NCBI GenBank assembly: GCA_947175285.1
Contig: CAMWMM010000018.1
Span: 1 to 23,281, forward strand
Reading direction: 5' to 3'
Source: an uncultured Lachnospiraceae bacterium
GTDB taxonomy: Bacteria > Bacillota_A > Clostridia > Lachnospirales > Lachnospiraceae
Length of the DNA stretch: 23,281 nt
Shown: positions 10,705-17,900 of the stretch, piece after piece
Layout of the letters: the number at the start of each line of letters is the position of its first letter
How positions within the stretch are numbered: the stretch's first letter is position 1
The notes under the pieces: model-generated
What the model saw: the letters and a program-made list of their open reading frames with translations, nothing else
What the model was told of the DNA's origin: nothing
Database searches by the model: none
Program-made: the position numbers and the translations under genes

Positions 10705-11142
10705 CTATTTCAGTGCATCATTAATCATGTTTACTCTTCTTTGATGCTTTTCTTCGCCTGAAAATTCCGTATGCAGAAATGTATCTACAATGCTGAGCGC
10801 AAGATTATTCCCAATAATACCGCCTCCCATTGCCAATACATTTGCATCGTTATGCTCTCTTGTAAGTCTTGCCGACACCGTATCGGCGCATAAAGCGCAG
10901 CGGATTCCCGGCACCTTATTCGCCATTATGGAAATACCAATCCCCGTTGTACAGATAACGATTCCCTTTTCACAGGAACCATCCGCTACCGCTTCTGCAA
11001 CTGCTTTACCATAAATAGGATAATCACAGGAGTTCTTATCCATACATCCAAAGTCTTTATATTCCATTCCCTGTTCTTTTAAATAAGCAATAACTGCCTG
11101 CTTTAAATCATAACCGCCGTGGTCGCTTCCGATTCCTATCAT
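10705..11142 (-). CDS. rpiB: Ribose-5-phosphate isomerase B
   Basis: This 145-residue enzyme of the LacAB/RpiB family interconverts ribulose 5-phosphate and ribose 5-phosphate in the pentose phosphate pathway. Visible motifs are GSDHGGYDLK at 4-13, the active-site cysteine in ICTTGIGISIMANK (about residue 64), REHNDANVLAMGGG, and the C-terminal HQRRV phosphate-binding residues. CTTGIG replaces the more common CGTGIG, a mild change. The start has a good AGGAGG site. It lies downstream of tsaC, a pairing also seen in Bacillus (ywlC and ywlF). Confidence 0.96.
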   Translation of the reverse strand: MIGIGSDHGGYDLKQAVIAYLKEQGMEYKDFGCMDKNSCDYPIYGKAVAEAVADGSCEKGIVICTTGIGISIMANKVPGIRCALCADTVSARLTREHNDANVLAMGGGIIGNNLALSIVDTFLHTEFSGEEKHQRRVNMINDALK

Positions 11143-11188
11143 TGTTTATTCCTCCTATTCATTGTATAACATATGATATTTTATATAT

Positions 11189-12247
11189 TTACACATGCAC
11201 GATACGATGTCCTGCCGCCTTGAGCAGTCTGTTCATAATAGCCTGTCCGATTCCTGCCGTATCAAAAGATTCCGAAAAAATAACCGTCACGTCTTCATCG
11301 TCAAACTCCCTTAAAATCCGATACAGCCGTCTGGCAATCGTCTTCTCATCTGTCCGGCTGCCGGCGCTTTTACAGACGTCCCCTCTGTATTTCGCAATCG
11401 TAGCATCCGTTCCCACAATGCCGACTTTATGTCCTTCTGCCTGTAAACGGCTTGCCTGCTCATTAATATATGCCGTCACTTTCTCCGTTTCCCCATCTAT
11501 AATTGTCAATTCCCCTTTTGGGGCGTAGTGGCGGTATTTCATGCCCGGCGCTTTCGGTGTCTGTCCGGTATGGTCGGACATCATCGTTTTATCTTCTTCT
11601 ACCGAATGCAGCACTTCTTCCAGCATTTCTTTCGTGATATAGCCCGGACGGAGTATGAGCGGTTCGTCTTCTGTCATATCGACTATCGTGGATTCTAAAC
11701 CGATCTCTACGTCTCCGCCGTCAATAATCATATCCACCCGCCCCATCATATCCTCCAGCACATATTTTACCGAAGTCGGGCTCGGTTTTCCGGAGAGATT
11801 GGCGCTTGGCGCCGCTATATAACCGCCCGCTGCCTGAATCAGTTTCCGTGCGGTCAGATGTTTAGGCATTCTGACTGCTACCGTATCAAGACCGCCTGTT
11901 GTTTCATAAGGAACTAAATCCGTTTTTTTAAAAATCATGGTAAGCGGTCCCGGCCAGAAAACTTCCGCCAGTTTTTTTGCCGCTTCCGGTATATGAGCCG
12001 CAATAGGATACAAATCTTCCATCCGGTAAATATGCACAATCAGCGGATTATCGGACGGTCTTCCTTTTGCCTCATATATCTTTCCGGAAGAGTCCGGATT
12101 CAGTGCATCGCCGCCCAGACCGTATACCGTTTCCGTAGGAAAAGCGACAAGACCTCCCGCCTTTATGATTTCACCTGCCTGCTGCAGCAGTTCCGCTGTT
12201 CCCTGCTGCTCATCCACTTGAATCACTCGTGTGTCCACAGCCCGCAA
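11189..12247 (-). CDS. tsaC: Threonylcarbamoyl-AMP synthase (TsaC2/Sua5 type)
   Basis: This 352-residue protein makes threonylcarbamoyl-AMP from threonine, bicarbonate and ATP for the t6A modification of tRNAs reading ANN codons. The YrdC domain covers about 15-205: GGLVAFPTETVYGLGGDAL, KGRPSDNPLIVHI, AVRMPKH and APSANLSGKPSPT. The C-terminal Sua5 domain starts after the linker with SDHTGQTPKAPGMKYRHYAPK, which closes over the active site. No ATG is available: the frame opens with TTG at 12245-12247, only 3 nt after AAGGAG, and GTG at codon 4 or 8 is also possible, so the exact start is uncertain. It lies 61 bp after cwlD and 46 bp before rpiB. Confidence 0.95.
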   Translation of the reverse strand: MRAVDTRVIQVDEQQGTAELLQQAGEIIKAGGLVAFPTETVYGLGGDALNPDSSGKIYEAKGRPSDNPLIVHIYRMEDLYPIAAHIPEAAKKLAEVFWPGPLTMIFKKTDLVPYETTGGLDTVAVRMPKHLTARKLIQAAGGYIAAPSANLSGKPSPTSVKYVLEDMMGRVDMIIDGGDVEIGLESTIVDMTEDEPLILRPGYITKEMLEEVLHSVEEDKTMMSDHTGQTPKAPGMKYRHYAPKGELTIIDGETEKVTAYINEQASRLQAEGHKVGIVGTDATIAKYRGDVCKSAGSRTDEKTIARRLYRILREFDDEDVTVIFSESFDTAGIGQAIMNRLLKAAGHRIVHV

Positions 12248-12270
12248 AATCTCCTTACTTCATTTTTAAT

Positions 12271-12288
12271 GCAAGCTATCATGCTTGC
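12271..12288. other. Small hairpin in the cwlD-tsaC gap
   Basis: GCAAGC at 12271-12276 pairs with GCTTGC at 12283-12288 around a 6-nt loop. On the minus strand it is followed by ATTAAAAATG, not a T-run, so it is unlikely to be a full terminator. It may mark mRNA processing or weak attenuation ahead of tsaC. Confidence 0.4.
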
Positions 12289-12308
12289 GTTTATAATATC
12301 ATACTTTT

Positions 12309-13028
12309 TTATTTTTGGCTATTGATATATTGCAGAATCCCCAAATGGATTGCCCATGCCATTTTTTCCTGATAATAATCCGACTCCAGCTTCCCTGCTT
12401 CCTCACTGTTGGAAAGAAAACCGCATTCTACAATGACAATCGGCGAGGATGTCTTTTTTAGCAAATAATAACTATCGTTACTCTTTGCAACACGTTTATT
12501 TTCTTTATCAACGCCATTTAATAACGCTTGTTGTATTTTTTCTGCAAGTTGTTTACTCTGTTCGCTGTTCTCATAGTAAAAAGTCTGCGCGCCATGCACA
12601 TATTCCTCATGATAACTGTTTTGATGAATACTGACAGTAAGCACAGGGGCACTCTGCTCAATTATCTCTACCCGCCTTTTCATATCCTGCACTTTTTTAT
12701 TAGAGGCATTTTCATCATATAATCCCGCATCCGACTCTCTGGTCAGAATAACCTCCACATCTTCCAGTTCCAGAAACTGCTGCAGTTTTATGGCAATTTC
12801 CAGATTAATATCCTTTTCCAAAACACCGTTTATGCCTACCTTGCCGGGGTCTTTGCCGCCGTGTCCCGCATCAATCACCACACATGGTTTCTTTTTGTTA
12901 ATTATCTGGTCGGAAGATGTCTGTCTGACTCTCTGATATGCAAGAGAATAGACGGACGCCATAATAAGCAGTGCCGCCATGATTCTGATTATGATTTTAT
13001 TACGTTCTGTTTTTTTAATTTGTTTCAT
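12309..13028 (-). CDS. cwlD: N-acetylmuramoyl-L-alanine amidase, CwlD-like
   Basis: This 239-residue protein has a cytoplasmic basic start, an uncleaved signal anchor at about 11-31, and one Amidase_3 domain. The zinc ligands His56 (VVIDAGHGGKDPG), Glu71 (GVLEKDINLEI) and His135 (VSIHQNS) and the catalytic Glu201 (IVIVECGFLSN) are all present. There is no cell-wall-binding repeat, and the size and order fit CwlD, which strips peptide side chains from spore cortex so that muramic-delta-lactam can form. It is the first gene of the leftward cwlD-tsaC-rpiB-sleB-like cluster. A possible promoter (TTGTCT, 16 nt, TATAGT at 13045-13072) lies too close to the start to be convincing; a sporulation promoter is plausible but not seen. 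An ordinary vegetative amidase is the alternative. Confidence 0.88.
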   Translation of the reverse strand: MKQIKKTERNKIIIRIMAALLIMASVYSLAYQRVRQTSSDQIINKKKPCVVIDAGHGGKDPGKVGINGVLEKDINLEIAIKLQQFLELEDVEVILTRESDAGLYDENASNKKVQDMKRRVEIIEQSAPVLTVSIHQNSYHEEYVHGAQTFYYENSEQSKQLAEKIQQALLNGVDKENKRVAKSNDSYYLLKKTSSPIVIVECGFLSNSEEAGKLESDYYQEKMAWAIHLGILQYINSQK

Positions 13029-13087
13029 ATGCTCATCCCTGCATACTATATTGTTACACTTTATGCAGACAATGACAAAAAAAATAC

Positions 13088-13116
13088 TTGCCTTTTATGA
13101 AATACTGTGCTATACT
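13088..13116 (+). promoter_or_regulatory. Promoter of the ABC exporter leader
   Basis: TTGCCT at 13088-13093 and TATACT at 13111-13116 are exactly 17 nt apart, and TGC directly before the -10 box makes an extended -10. Transcription would begin near 13123, about 260 nt upstream of the exporter ATG and 12 nt before the ribosome site of the leader ORF. Confidence 0.75.
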
Positions 13117-13146
13117 GTCAAAAATTCAAAAGTCAGGAGACGAATT

Positions 13147-13227
13147 ATGTCTAACAGAAACATTGTATCATTTGTCGTGATTATGCTAGTCCAGCTACAG
13201 ATTTTTCATCATACGGTCACAACCTGA
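13147..13227 (+). CDS. Possible 26-residue leader peptide of the ABC exporter operon
   Basis: An ATG at 13147-13149 follows AGGAG (13135-13139) at an ideal 7 nt, and the frame runs 26 codons to a TGA at 13225-13227. The peptide begins MSNRNIVSF, has a hydrophobic middle (VVIMLVQLQIF) and ends HHTVTT. I recognise no family. The stop codon lies inside the 5' strand of the basal stem of the fold at 13223-13294, so ribosomes finishing this ORF would prevent that stem from forming. This is the arrangement of leader peptides in translation-controlled attenuators. It could instead be a small membrane peptide, or not be translated. Confidence 0.5.
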   Translation: MSNRNIVSFVVIMLVQLQIFHHTVTT

Positions 13228-13294
13228 CTCCGATGTCAATCGGATTTTGCATGGCCGTAAGCGAAAAGTCTTATTTGGCTATGCGGTAATCAGG
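13223..13294 (+). promoter_or_regulatory. Three-way-junction RNA fold in the exporter leader, candidate attenuator or riboswitch
   Basis: The basal stem is CCTGA (13223-13227) with TCAGG (13290-13294). Inside are a 6-bp hairpin, TCCGAT/ATCGGA at 13229-13244 with a GTCA loop, and an 8-bp stem GCATGGCC (13249-13256) with GGCTATGC (13277-13284), which encloses a further TAAG/CTTA helix. GCGGT at 13283-13287 overlaps the end of the long stem and can pair with ACCGC at 13306-13310, which is the 5' arm of the terminator. So fold and terminator can be mutually linked. It matches no riboswitch class I know. Structure is read by eye, without energy calculation. Confidence 0.5.
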
Positions 13295-13302
13295 ATAATA
13301 TG

Positions 13303-13356
13303 AGAACCGCACGGTATATACACATAGGTGTATGTAACAAAAGCGGTTCTTTTTTT
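13303..13356 (+). terminator. Intrinsic terminator in the leader, upstream of the ABC exporter
   Basis: AGAACCGC at 13303-13310 pairs perfectly with GCGGTTCT at 13343-13350 and is followed by a T-run to 13356. Inside, TATATACAC and GTGTATGTA form a second stacked helix around an ATAG loop. The terminator lies between a strong promoter and the exporter genes, so transcripts must pass it to reach them, which is the layout of an attenuator. Confidence 0.85.
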
Positions 13357-13382
13357 ATACTTTTTTACAAGGAGGGGCTATT

Positions 13383-14192
13383 ATGAAAGCAATCGAGGCA
13401 GAAAATTTATCAAAAACCTTTCTGGTAAAACAGAAAGAAAAGGGAATGAAAGGAAGCATAAAAGCCATTTTCCATCCCCGCACAGAAGAAATCCATGCGG
13501 TCAGCAACGTGTCATTTTCCGTTGAAGAAGGGGAAATTCTTGCCTTTATCGGTCCGAACGGCGCCGGAAAAAGCACTACCATCAAGATGTTGACCGGAAT
13601 TCTCTATCCGGATGGCGGACATGTGGAAGTGCTTGGCATTAATCCTGTCAAAAAAAGGAAACAGCTTGCTTATGAAATCGGAACCGTATTCGGACAAAAG
13701 GAGCAGCTCTGGACACATTTAACTCCCTATGATAATTTTCGTTTCTTTGGCGCCATTTATGATATTCCGGATAAAGATACGGAAACACGTATAAAGGAGC
13801 TTTCCGATATTTTTGACCTCGGCGCCTTTATCAATACGCCTGTCCGGAACCTTTCTCTGGGACAGCGTATCCGCTGTGAAATAACGGCGTCCTTAATTCA
13901 TAAACCAAGGGTACTCTTTTTAGATGAGCCGACAATCGGCCTCGACCCGGTTGTAAAAGAAAATGTCCGTCTGCTGATTCAACAAATGAATGAGGAATTT
14001 CATACCACTATTTTTTTAACCAGTCATGATATCGGAGACATTGAGAAATTATGCAGGCGCGTTATCATTGTAAACTCTGGTCATATTGTACTGGACGATT
14101 CCATGGCGCATTTAAAGCATGATTCCAATCTTCCGTTGGAAAATATTATTACGGAAATCTACAAAAATGCGGAAGGGAGCGAAACTAAATGA
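13383..14192 (+). CDS. ABC transporter ATP-binding protein (COG4586 type exporter)
   Basis: This 269-residue ATPase powers the two permeases encoded next. Walker A GPNGAGKST is at 57-65, the signature LSLGQR at 157-162, Walker B VLFLDE at 177-182 followed by PTIGLD, and the switch His215 in SHD. A basic insertion at 15-36 (with KAIFHPRTEEIHAV) between the first strands is typical of the COG4586 group, which pairs with COG4587 and COG3694 permeases. The substrate of that family is not established; export of a drug, lipid or peptide is possible. The start has a strong GGAGGGG site. The gene overlaps the next by 4 nt (ATGA), so the two are translationally coupled. Confidence 0.93.
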   Translation: MKAIEAENLSKTFLVKQKEKGMKGSIKAIFHPRTEEIHAVSNVSFSVEEGEILAFIGPNGAGKSTTIKMLTGILYPDGGHVEVLGINPVKKRKQLAYEIGTVFGQKEQLWTHLTPYDNFRFFGAIYDIPDKDTETRIKELSDIFDLGAFINTPVRNLSLGQRIRCEITASLIHKPRVLFLDEPTIGLDPVVKENVRLLIQQMNEEFHTTIFLTSHDIGDIEKLCRRVIIVNSGHIVLDDSMAHLKHDSNLPLENIITEIYKNAEGSETK

Positions 14193-14980
14193 GAAAATAT
14201 GCAGTTATTTACCGCTCCGTATTAATGGAAAACCTGCAATACGCATCCAATATTGCAATGGGATTTATCAGCTATATTGTTTTCATTTTTGTATTTATAC
14301 AACTTTGGAATTATATATACGATGCTCCCGGCTCACTTATTGCCGGATATACGAAAGAACAGATGATTTGGTACGTCATTATCACGGAAATGATTGCCTT
14401 TGGTACCGGTACGACGACTGTGACACGTCAGGCGGCAACGGACATTAAAAGCGGCAATATCGCATATCTGATGAATAAACCTTATCACTATACCCTTTAT
14501 ATCCTTTCCAAATATACAGGGGAATGGTGCATCAGACTGTCCATGTACGCAATCCTTGCTGTAATCATCGGAACGGTAATGGTTGCCCCGCTGCCCGGCT
14601 TCCGGATTACAACACTTTTGGCAAGTATTCCGGTGATTGCACTGGGAGCTACCATTCACGGCGTTTTCAGACTGTGCATCAGTTTAATATCTTTCTGGAT
14701 TGAGGATTCCAATCCTTTCCAGTGGCTTTACAGCAAGGTGCAGATTATTATCGGAACCATATTTCCAATCGAAATTTTTCCGAAATCATTACATCCGTTA
14801 TTTAAACTGACGCCGATTTATACCGTCTGTTACGGTCCGGCAAAATTAATCATAGATTTCAGCACGGAAAAATATTTTGAGATTCTTCTGGCTCAGGTTT
14901 TATATCTGGCTGCGGGCTGTGGATTAATGTTCTTTTTATATGGAAAGGGGGTTAAGAAATTATATGTTAACGGCGGTTAA
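14189..14980 (+). CDS. ABC-2 type permease of the exporter (first of two)
   Basis: This 263-residue membrane protein shows about six hydrophobic helices, beginning with AMGFISYIVFIFVFIQLWNYI at 24-44. The early YAVIYRSVLMENLQYASNI stretch and the ITEMIAFGTG segment fit the ABC-2 membrane proteins of the DUF990/ABC2_membrane_6 and COG4587 groups. It has no signal peptide and no soluble domain. It overlaps the ATPase gene by 4 nt and the next permease gene by about 17 nt, so all three are one operon and presumably one heteromeric exporter. The substrate is unknown. Confidence 0.88.
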   Translation: MRKYAVIYRSVLMENLQYASNIAMGFISYIVFIFVFIQLWNYIYDAPGSLIAGYTKEQMIWYVIITEMIAFGTGTTTVTRQAATDIKSGNIAYLMNKPYHYTLYILSKYTGEWCIRLSMYAILAVIIGTVMVAPLPGFRITTLLASIPVIALGATIHGVFRLCISLISFWIEDSNPFQWLYSKVQIIIGTIFPIEIFPKSLHPLFKLTPIYTVCYGPAKLIIDFSTEKYFEILLAQVLYLAAGCGLMFFLYGKGVKKLYVNGG

Positions 14981-15758
14981 AAATCAATTACGGGTATGCA
15001 TTCTTTCCGTTAAATACAATATTATGAGGGAAATGCTCAATAAAGTCACCTTTCTTACCAACATCGGCTTTATGATTTTAAACAATGCGTCTTTTATCAT
15101 ACAATGGGCAATTTTATTTCGTATCAAGGAAGATATCGGCGGATACGGCATGAAAGAAGTCATGCTTTTATGGGGACTGGCTGCAAGCACTTTCGGACTG
15201 GCACAAATTTTATTTGCAAGGGCATTTTCCCTGCCGGAACTGATTATAAGCGGCAAACTGGATGCTTATCTGGTACTGCCGAAAAATGTTCTTCTCAGCA
15301 CAATAACTTCCGCTACCCGTACTTCAGCCATTGGAGATTTATTATATGGACTGATTGTTATGTGCATTTTCTGTTTCAGTATCCAAAGATTTTTTCTCTT
15401 TCTTCTGTTTACGGTAACAGGTGCGGCTATTATAACAGCATTTGCATTGATTATGGGGAGTCTGACTTTCTGGTTTGTAAGAGCGGATGTGTTTGGTTCT
15501 AATATGATAAACAGCATGATAAGTTTCTCGACTTATCCGGATGGTATTTTCAAAGGAGCCGCAAGGTTTTTACTGTACCAGATTATTCCGGTAGGCATGT
15601 CTATTTACCACCCGGTGCATATCATGATGCACTTTAATATATACAGCCTGTTGGCTGTACTGGGCTATACGTGTCTTCTTTGGGCACTTGCAATATTCGT
15701 ATTTTACCGGGGATTAAAAAGATATTCGTCCAGCAACTTGATGGAGGCGAGGATGTAG
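14964..15758 (+). CDS. ABC-2 type permease of the exporter (second of two)
   Basis: This membrane protein has about 264 residues when started at the ATG of 14964 (MLTAVKNQLRV); an in-frame ATG at 14940 would add eight residues. The GGGGG at 14947-14951 lies 12 nt upstream of the chosen start. The pattern KYNIMREMLNKVTFLTNIGFMI followed by several hydrophobic helices matches the DUF990/ABC2_membrane_6 (PF06182) permeases, COG3694 type, which occur beside the COG4586 ATPase. It is the last gene of the operon and converges on nifU with a 2-bp gap, so the two transcripts must overlap. Confidence 0.88.
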   Translation: MLTAVKNQLRVCILSVKYNIMREMLNKVTFLTNIGFMILNNASFIIQWAILFRIKEDIGGYGMKEVMLLWGLAASTFGLAQILFARAFSLPELIISGKLDAYLVLPKNVLLSTITSATRTSAIGDLLYGLIVMCIFCFSIQRFFLFLLFTVTGAAIITAFALIMGSLTFWFVRADVFGSNMINSMISFSTYPDGIFKGAARFLLYQIIPVGMSIYHPVHIMMHFNIYSLLAVLGYTCLLWALAIFVFYRGLKRYSSSNLMEARM

Positions 15759-15792
15759 TTTTAATACTCTTCCTCTACTGCCTCCTCTTTTT
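15743..15792 (+). terminator. Possible terminator of the exporter operon, overlapping the nifU end
   Basis: GGAGGC at 15743-15748 can pair with GCCTCC at 15780-15785, with AGGA (15750-15753) and TCCT (15771-15774) inside; the plus strand continues TCTTTTT. The helix is interrupted asymmetrically and overlaps both stop codons, so the call is weak. Confidence 0.3.
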
Positions 15793-16204
15793 CCTCAATA
15801 TCATTGACCGGCTTTTCCAGTCCCTCAATCGTAATGTTGTTCTTCTCGGCATAATCCCACAATGCCGCATGAATCGCTTCTTCCGCGAGCAGGGAACAGT
15901 GTACTTTAACAGGCGGCAGACCGTCCAGTGCTTCCATAACGGCTTTATTCGTTACCTGCAATGCCTCCTGTACGGTTTTGCCTTTTACAAGCTCCGTTGC
16001 CATACTGCTCGTGGCAACGGCTGCACCGCAGCCGAATGTTTTAAATTTAGCTTCTCTGATAACGCCGTTATCATCTATGTCCAGATATATCCGCATAATA
16101 TCGCCGCATTTTGCGTTTCCAACCGTACCGACGCCGCTCGGATCCTCCATCTCCCCGACATTTCTCGGGTTATTGAAATGGTCCATTACTTTTTCACTAT
16201 ACAT
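15761..16204 (-). CDS. nifU: Iron-sulfur cluster scaffold protein NifU/IscU
   Basis: This 147-residue protein is a U-type scaffold on which Fe-S clusters are assembled from sulfur delivered by the desulfurase encoded upstream. The three cluster cysteines are present at 33 (NAKCGD, with Asp35), 59 (FGCGAAVATSS) and 103 (KVHCSLLAEEAI). The core covers about 1-128; the last 20 residues are an acidic Glu-rich tail. It has only the N-terminal NifU domain, without ferredoxin or Nfu parts, so IscU-like in architecture. It lies 41 bp after nifS in the iscR-nifS-nifU operon. Confidence 0.96.
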   Translation of the reverse strand: MYSEKVMDHFNNPRNVGEMEDPSGVGTVGNAKCGDIMRIYLDIDDNGVIREAKFKTFGCGAAVATSSMATELVKGKTVQEALQVTNKAVMEALDGLPPVKVHCSLLAEEAIHAALWDYAEKNNITIEGLEKPVNDIEEKEEAVEEEY

Positions 16205-16245
16205 ATACAGAAACCTCTTTTCTTGATTCCATCCTCATTTTATAA

Positions 16246-17424
16246 CTACTGTTTTTTAATAAAATCCTCATACAGCGGAGACATATTTCTCAGTCTTTCC
16301 ACTATTTCTTTTATTTTGTCAATCGTAAAATTAATTTCCTCTTTCGTTGTCTTTTCAGATAATGTAAGTCTCAGGGAACCATGCGCAATTTCATGCGGCA
16401 GTCCGATGGCAAGCAGTACATGCGAAGGGTCTAAGGAACCCGATGTACATGCGGAACCGCTGGAAGCGCAGATGCCGTTCTGGTCTAACAATATTAACAG
16501 AGACTCTCCTTCCACGAAACGAAAGCAGAAGTTTGCATTCCCCGGCAGTCTTTTTGTCCTGTCTCCATTTAATCTTGTGTAAGGAATCTCTGTCAAAACA
16601 CGTTCAATCAGATAATCCCGGAGTTCGGATTCATATTTCTTTCGTTCTTCCATATCCCGAAACGCAAGTTCCGCCGCTTTCCCAAAACCAACGATTCCCG
16701 GAACGTTATGTGTTCCTGCTCTCCTTTGTCTCTCCTGTGCGCCGCCATGGATGAAAGAGCGTATTTTAACGCCTTTTCGGATATATAAAAATCCGATGCC
16801 TTTCGGACCGTTCAGTTTATGTGCGCTTGCACTCAGCATATCAATATTCATTTTATCCACATCAATCGGAATATGTCCAAATGTCTGAACCGCATCCGTA
16901 TGGAACAAAATCCCGTTTTCTTTCGCTATAGCTCCGATTTCTTCTATCGGCTCAATGGTTCCAATTTCATTATTCGCCATCATCACGGAAATCAAAATTG
17001 TATCGGGCCGAATTGCTTTTTTTAAATTGTCAAGGGAAACAATGCCGTTTTCATCCACGTCCAGATACGTTATCTCGTATCCTTTTTTCTCCAGATACTG
17101 TGCCGTATGCAAAATCGCATGATGCTCTATCTTCGTCGTAATAATATGCTTTCCTTTTTCCGCGTATGCCTCTGCTGCCGCTTTTAACGCCCAGTTATCA
17201 GCTTCACTGCCGCCGCCCGTAAAATAAATTTCCTCCGGTTTTGCACCTATACCTGACGCAAGCACCGCCCTTGCTCCATCCACCGCTTTCTTGACATTCC
17301 CTGCAAAAGCATAAATCGCAGAGGGATTTCCGTAATACTCTGTAAAATACGGCGTCATAGCATCCAATACTTCCGGATAAACCTGTGTTGTCGCCGCATT
17401 ATCCAAATAAATTAATCTGCTCAT
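16246..17424 (-). CDS. nifS: Cysteine desulfurase NifS/IscS
   Basis: This 392-residue PLP enzyme converts cysteine to alanine and an enzyme-bound persulfide for Fe-S cluster assembly. Early motifs are YLDNAATTQVYPEV and the TGGGSEADNWAL segment, with His101 region KIEHHAILH stacking on PLP. Lys203 in SASAHKLNGPKG holds PLP. The catalytic Cys326 is in the flexible loop SSGSACTSGS. Length is typical for the NifS/IscS class. It lies between iscR and nifU, 23 bp after iscR. Confidence 0.97.
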   Translation of the reverse strand: MSRLIYLDNAATTQVYPEVLDAMTPYFTEYYGNPSAIYAFAGNVKKAVDGARAVLASGIGAKPEEIYFTGGGSEADNWALKAAAEAYAEKGKHIITTKIEHHAILHTAQYLEKKGYEITYLDVDENGIVSLDNLKKAIRPDTILISVMMANNEIGTIEPIEEIGAIAKENGILFHTDAVQTFGHIPIDVDKMNIDMLSASAHKLNGPKGIGFLYIRKGVKIRSFIHGGAQERQRRAGTHNVPGIVGFGKAAELAFRDMEERKKYESELRDYLIERVLTEIPYTRLNGDRTKRLPGNANFCFRFVEGESLLILLDQNGICASSGSACTSGSLDPSHVLLAIGLPHEIAHGSLRLTLSEKTTKEEINFTIDKIKEIVERLRNMSPLYEDFIKKQ

Positions 17425-17447
17425 ATGATTGTCTTTCCTTTTTCACA

Positions 17448-17882
17448 CTAAATACTATACTGGTCTGCCAACTCCGCCTGCCACTCCAACATATCCGCCA
17501 ATGTAATATTGTCTACCACATTGTTGATTGCATCATTGAGCTGCTGCCATATTCGAACCGTAACGCATTCCGTTTTTCGGTTACATTCCTCTTTTTCTTC
17601 TCCAACACATCCGACAGGCGCCAAATCACCCTCTGTCAGCCGCAGTATCATACCCACCGTATATTCCTCTGGTTCTTTCTTTAACAGATAACCGCCCTGT
17701 GCGCCTCTGATACTTTTTACATAACCTGCTTTATTTAAAACTGCAATAATCTGTTCTAAGTATTTATCTGATATCTCCTGCCTTTTTGCCACATCTTTCA
17801 GGCTGACAGGACCGCCTGCACTGTAGGTTGCCAAATCTAGCATCATCCGCAGTGCATATCTTCCCCTTGTTGAAATTTTCAT
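17448..17882 (-). CDS. iscR: Rrf2-family regulator IscR
   Basis: This 144-residue transcription factor has an N-terminal winged helix (MKISTRGRYALRMMLDLA, then SDKYLEQIIAVLNKAGYVKS and RGAQGGYLL) and a cluster-binding segment with Cys92, Cys100 and Cys106. The three cysteines correspond to the Fe-S ligands of IscR, so DNA binding probably depends on a [2Fe-2S] cluster and senses cluster demand. It is the first gene of iscR-nifS-nifU, and a palindrome 18 nt upstream of its start may be its own operator. The CysB/CymR-type Rrf2 regulators are the alternative, but they lack these cysteines. Confidence 0.92.
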   Translation of the reverse strand: MKISTRGRYALRMMLDLATYSAGGPVSLKDVAKRQEISDKYLEQIIAVLNKAGYVKSIRGAQGGYLLKKEPEEYTVGMILRLTEGDLAPVGCVGEEKEECNRKTECVTVRIWQQLNDAINNVVDNITLADMLEWQAELADQYSI

Positions 17883-17900
17883 ATAAATCCGTCTCTTTCT

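Noticed and set aside
12271..12288. Terminator between cwlD and tsaC
   Set aside because: The hairpin has no T-run on the strand being transcribed, so it was recorded as a plain hairpin.
13045..13072. A cwlD promoter (TTGTCT, 16 nt, TATAGT)
   Set aside because: The predicted transcript start would fall on the ribosome site, leaving too short a leader; kept only as a remark under cwlD.
13153..13289. A 44-codon frame overlapping the leader ORF, ending at a TAA at 13287-13289
   Set aside because: It has no start codon with a ribosome site at its beginning; frameshifting from the 26-codon ORF is not supported by any slippery site.
13223..13356. T-box or known riboswitch
   Set aside because: The GAGAACCGC stretch recalls the T-box antiterminator, but the conserved GTGGNACCGCG run and a specifier stem are absent, and no TPP, SAM, cobalamin, glycine, purine, c-di-GMP, THF or guanidine core was found.
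15671..16582. A 303-codon plus-strand open frame antisense to nifU and the end of nifS
   Set aside because: It lies opposite two genes with all catalytic residues intact, has no ribosome site, and its translation is cysteine- and phenylalanine-rich without motifs, as expected of a shadow frame.
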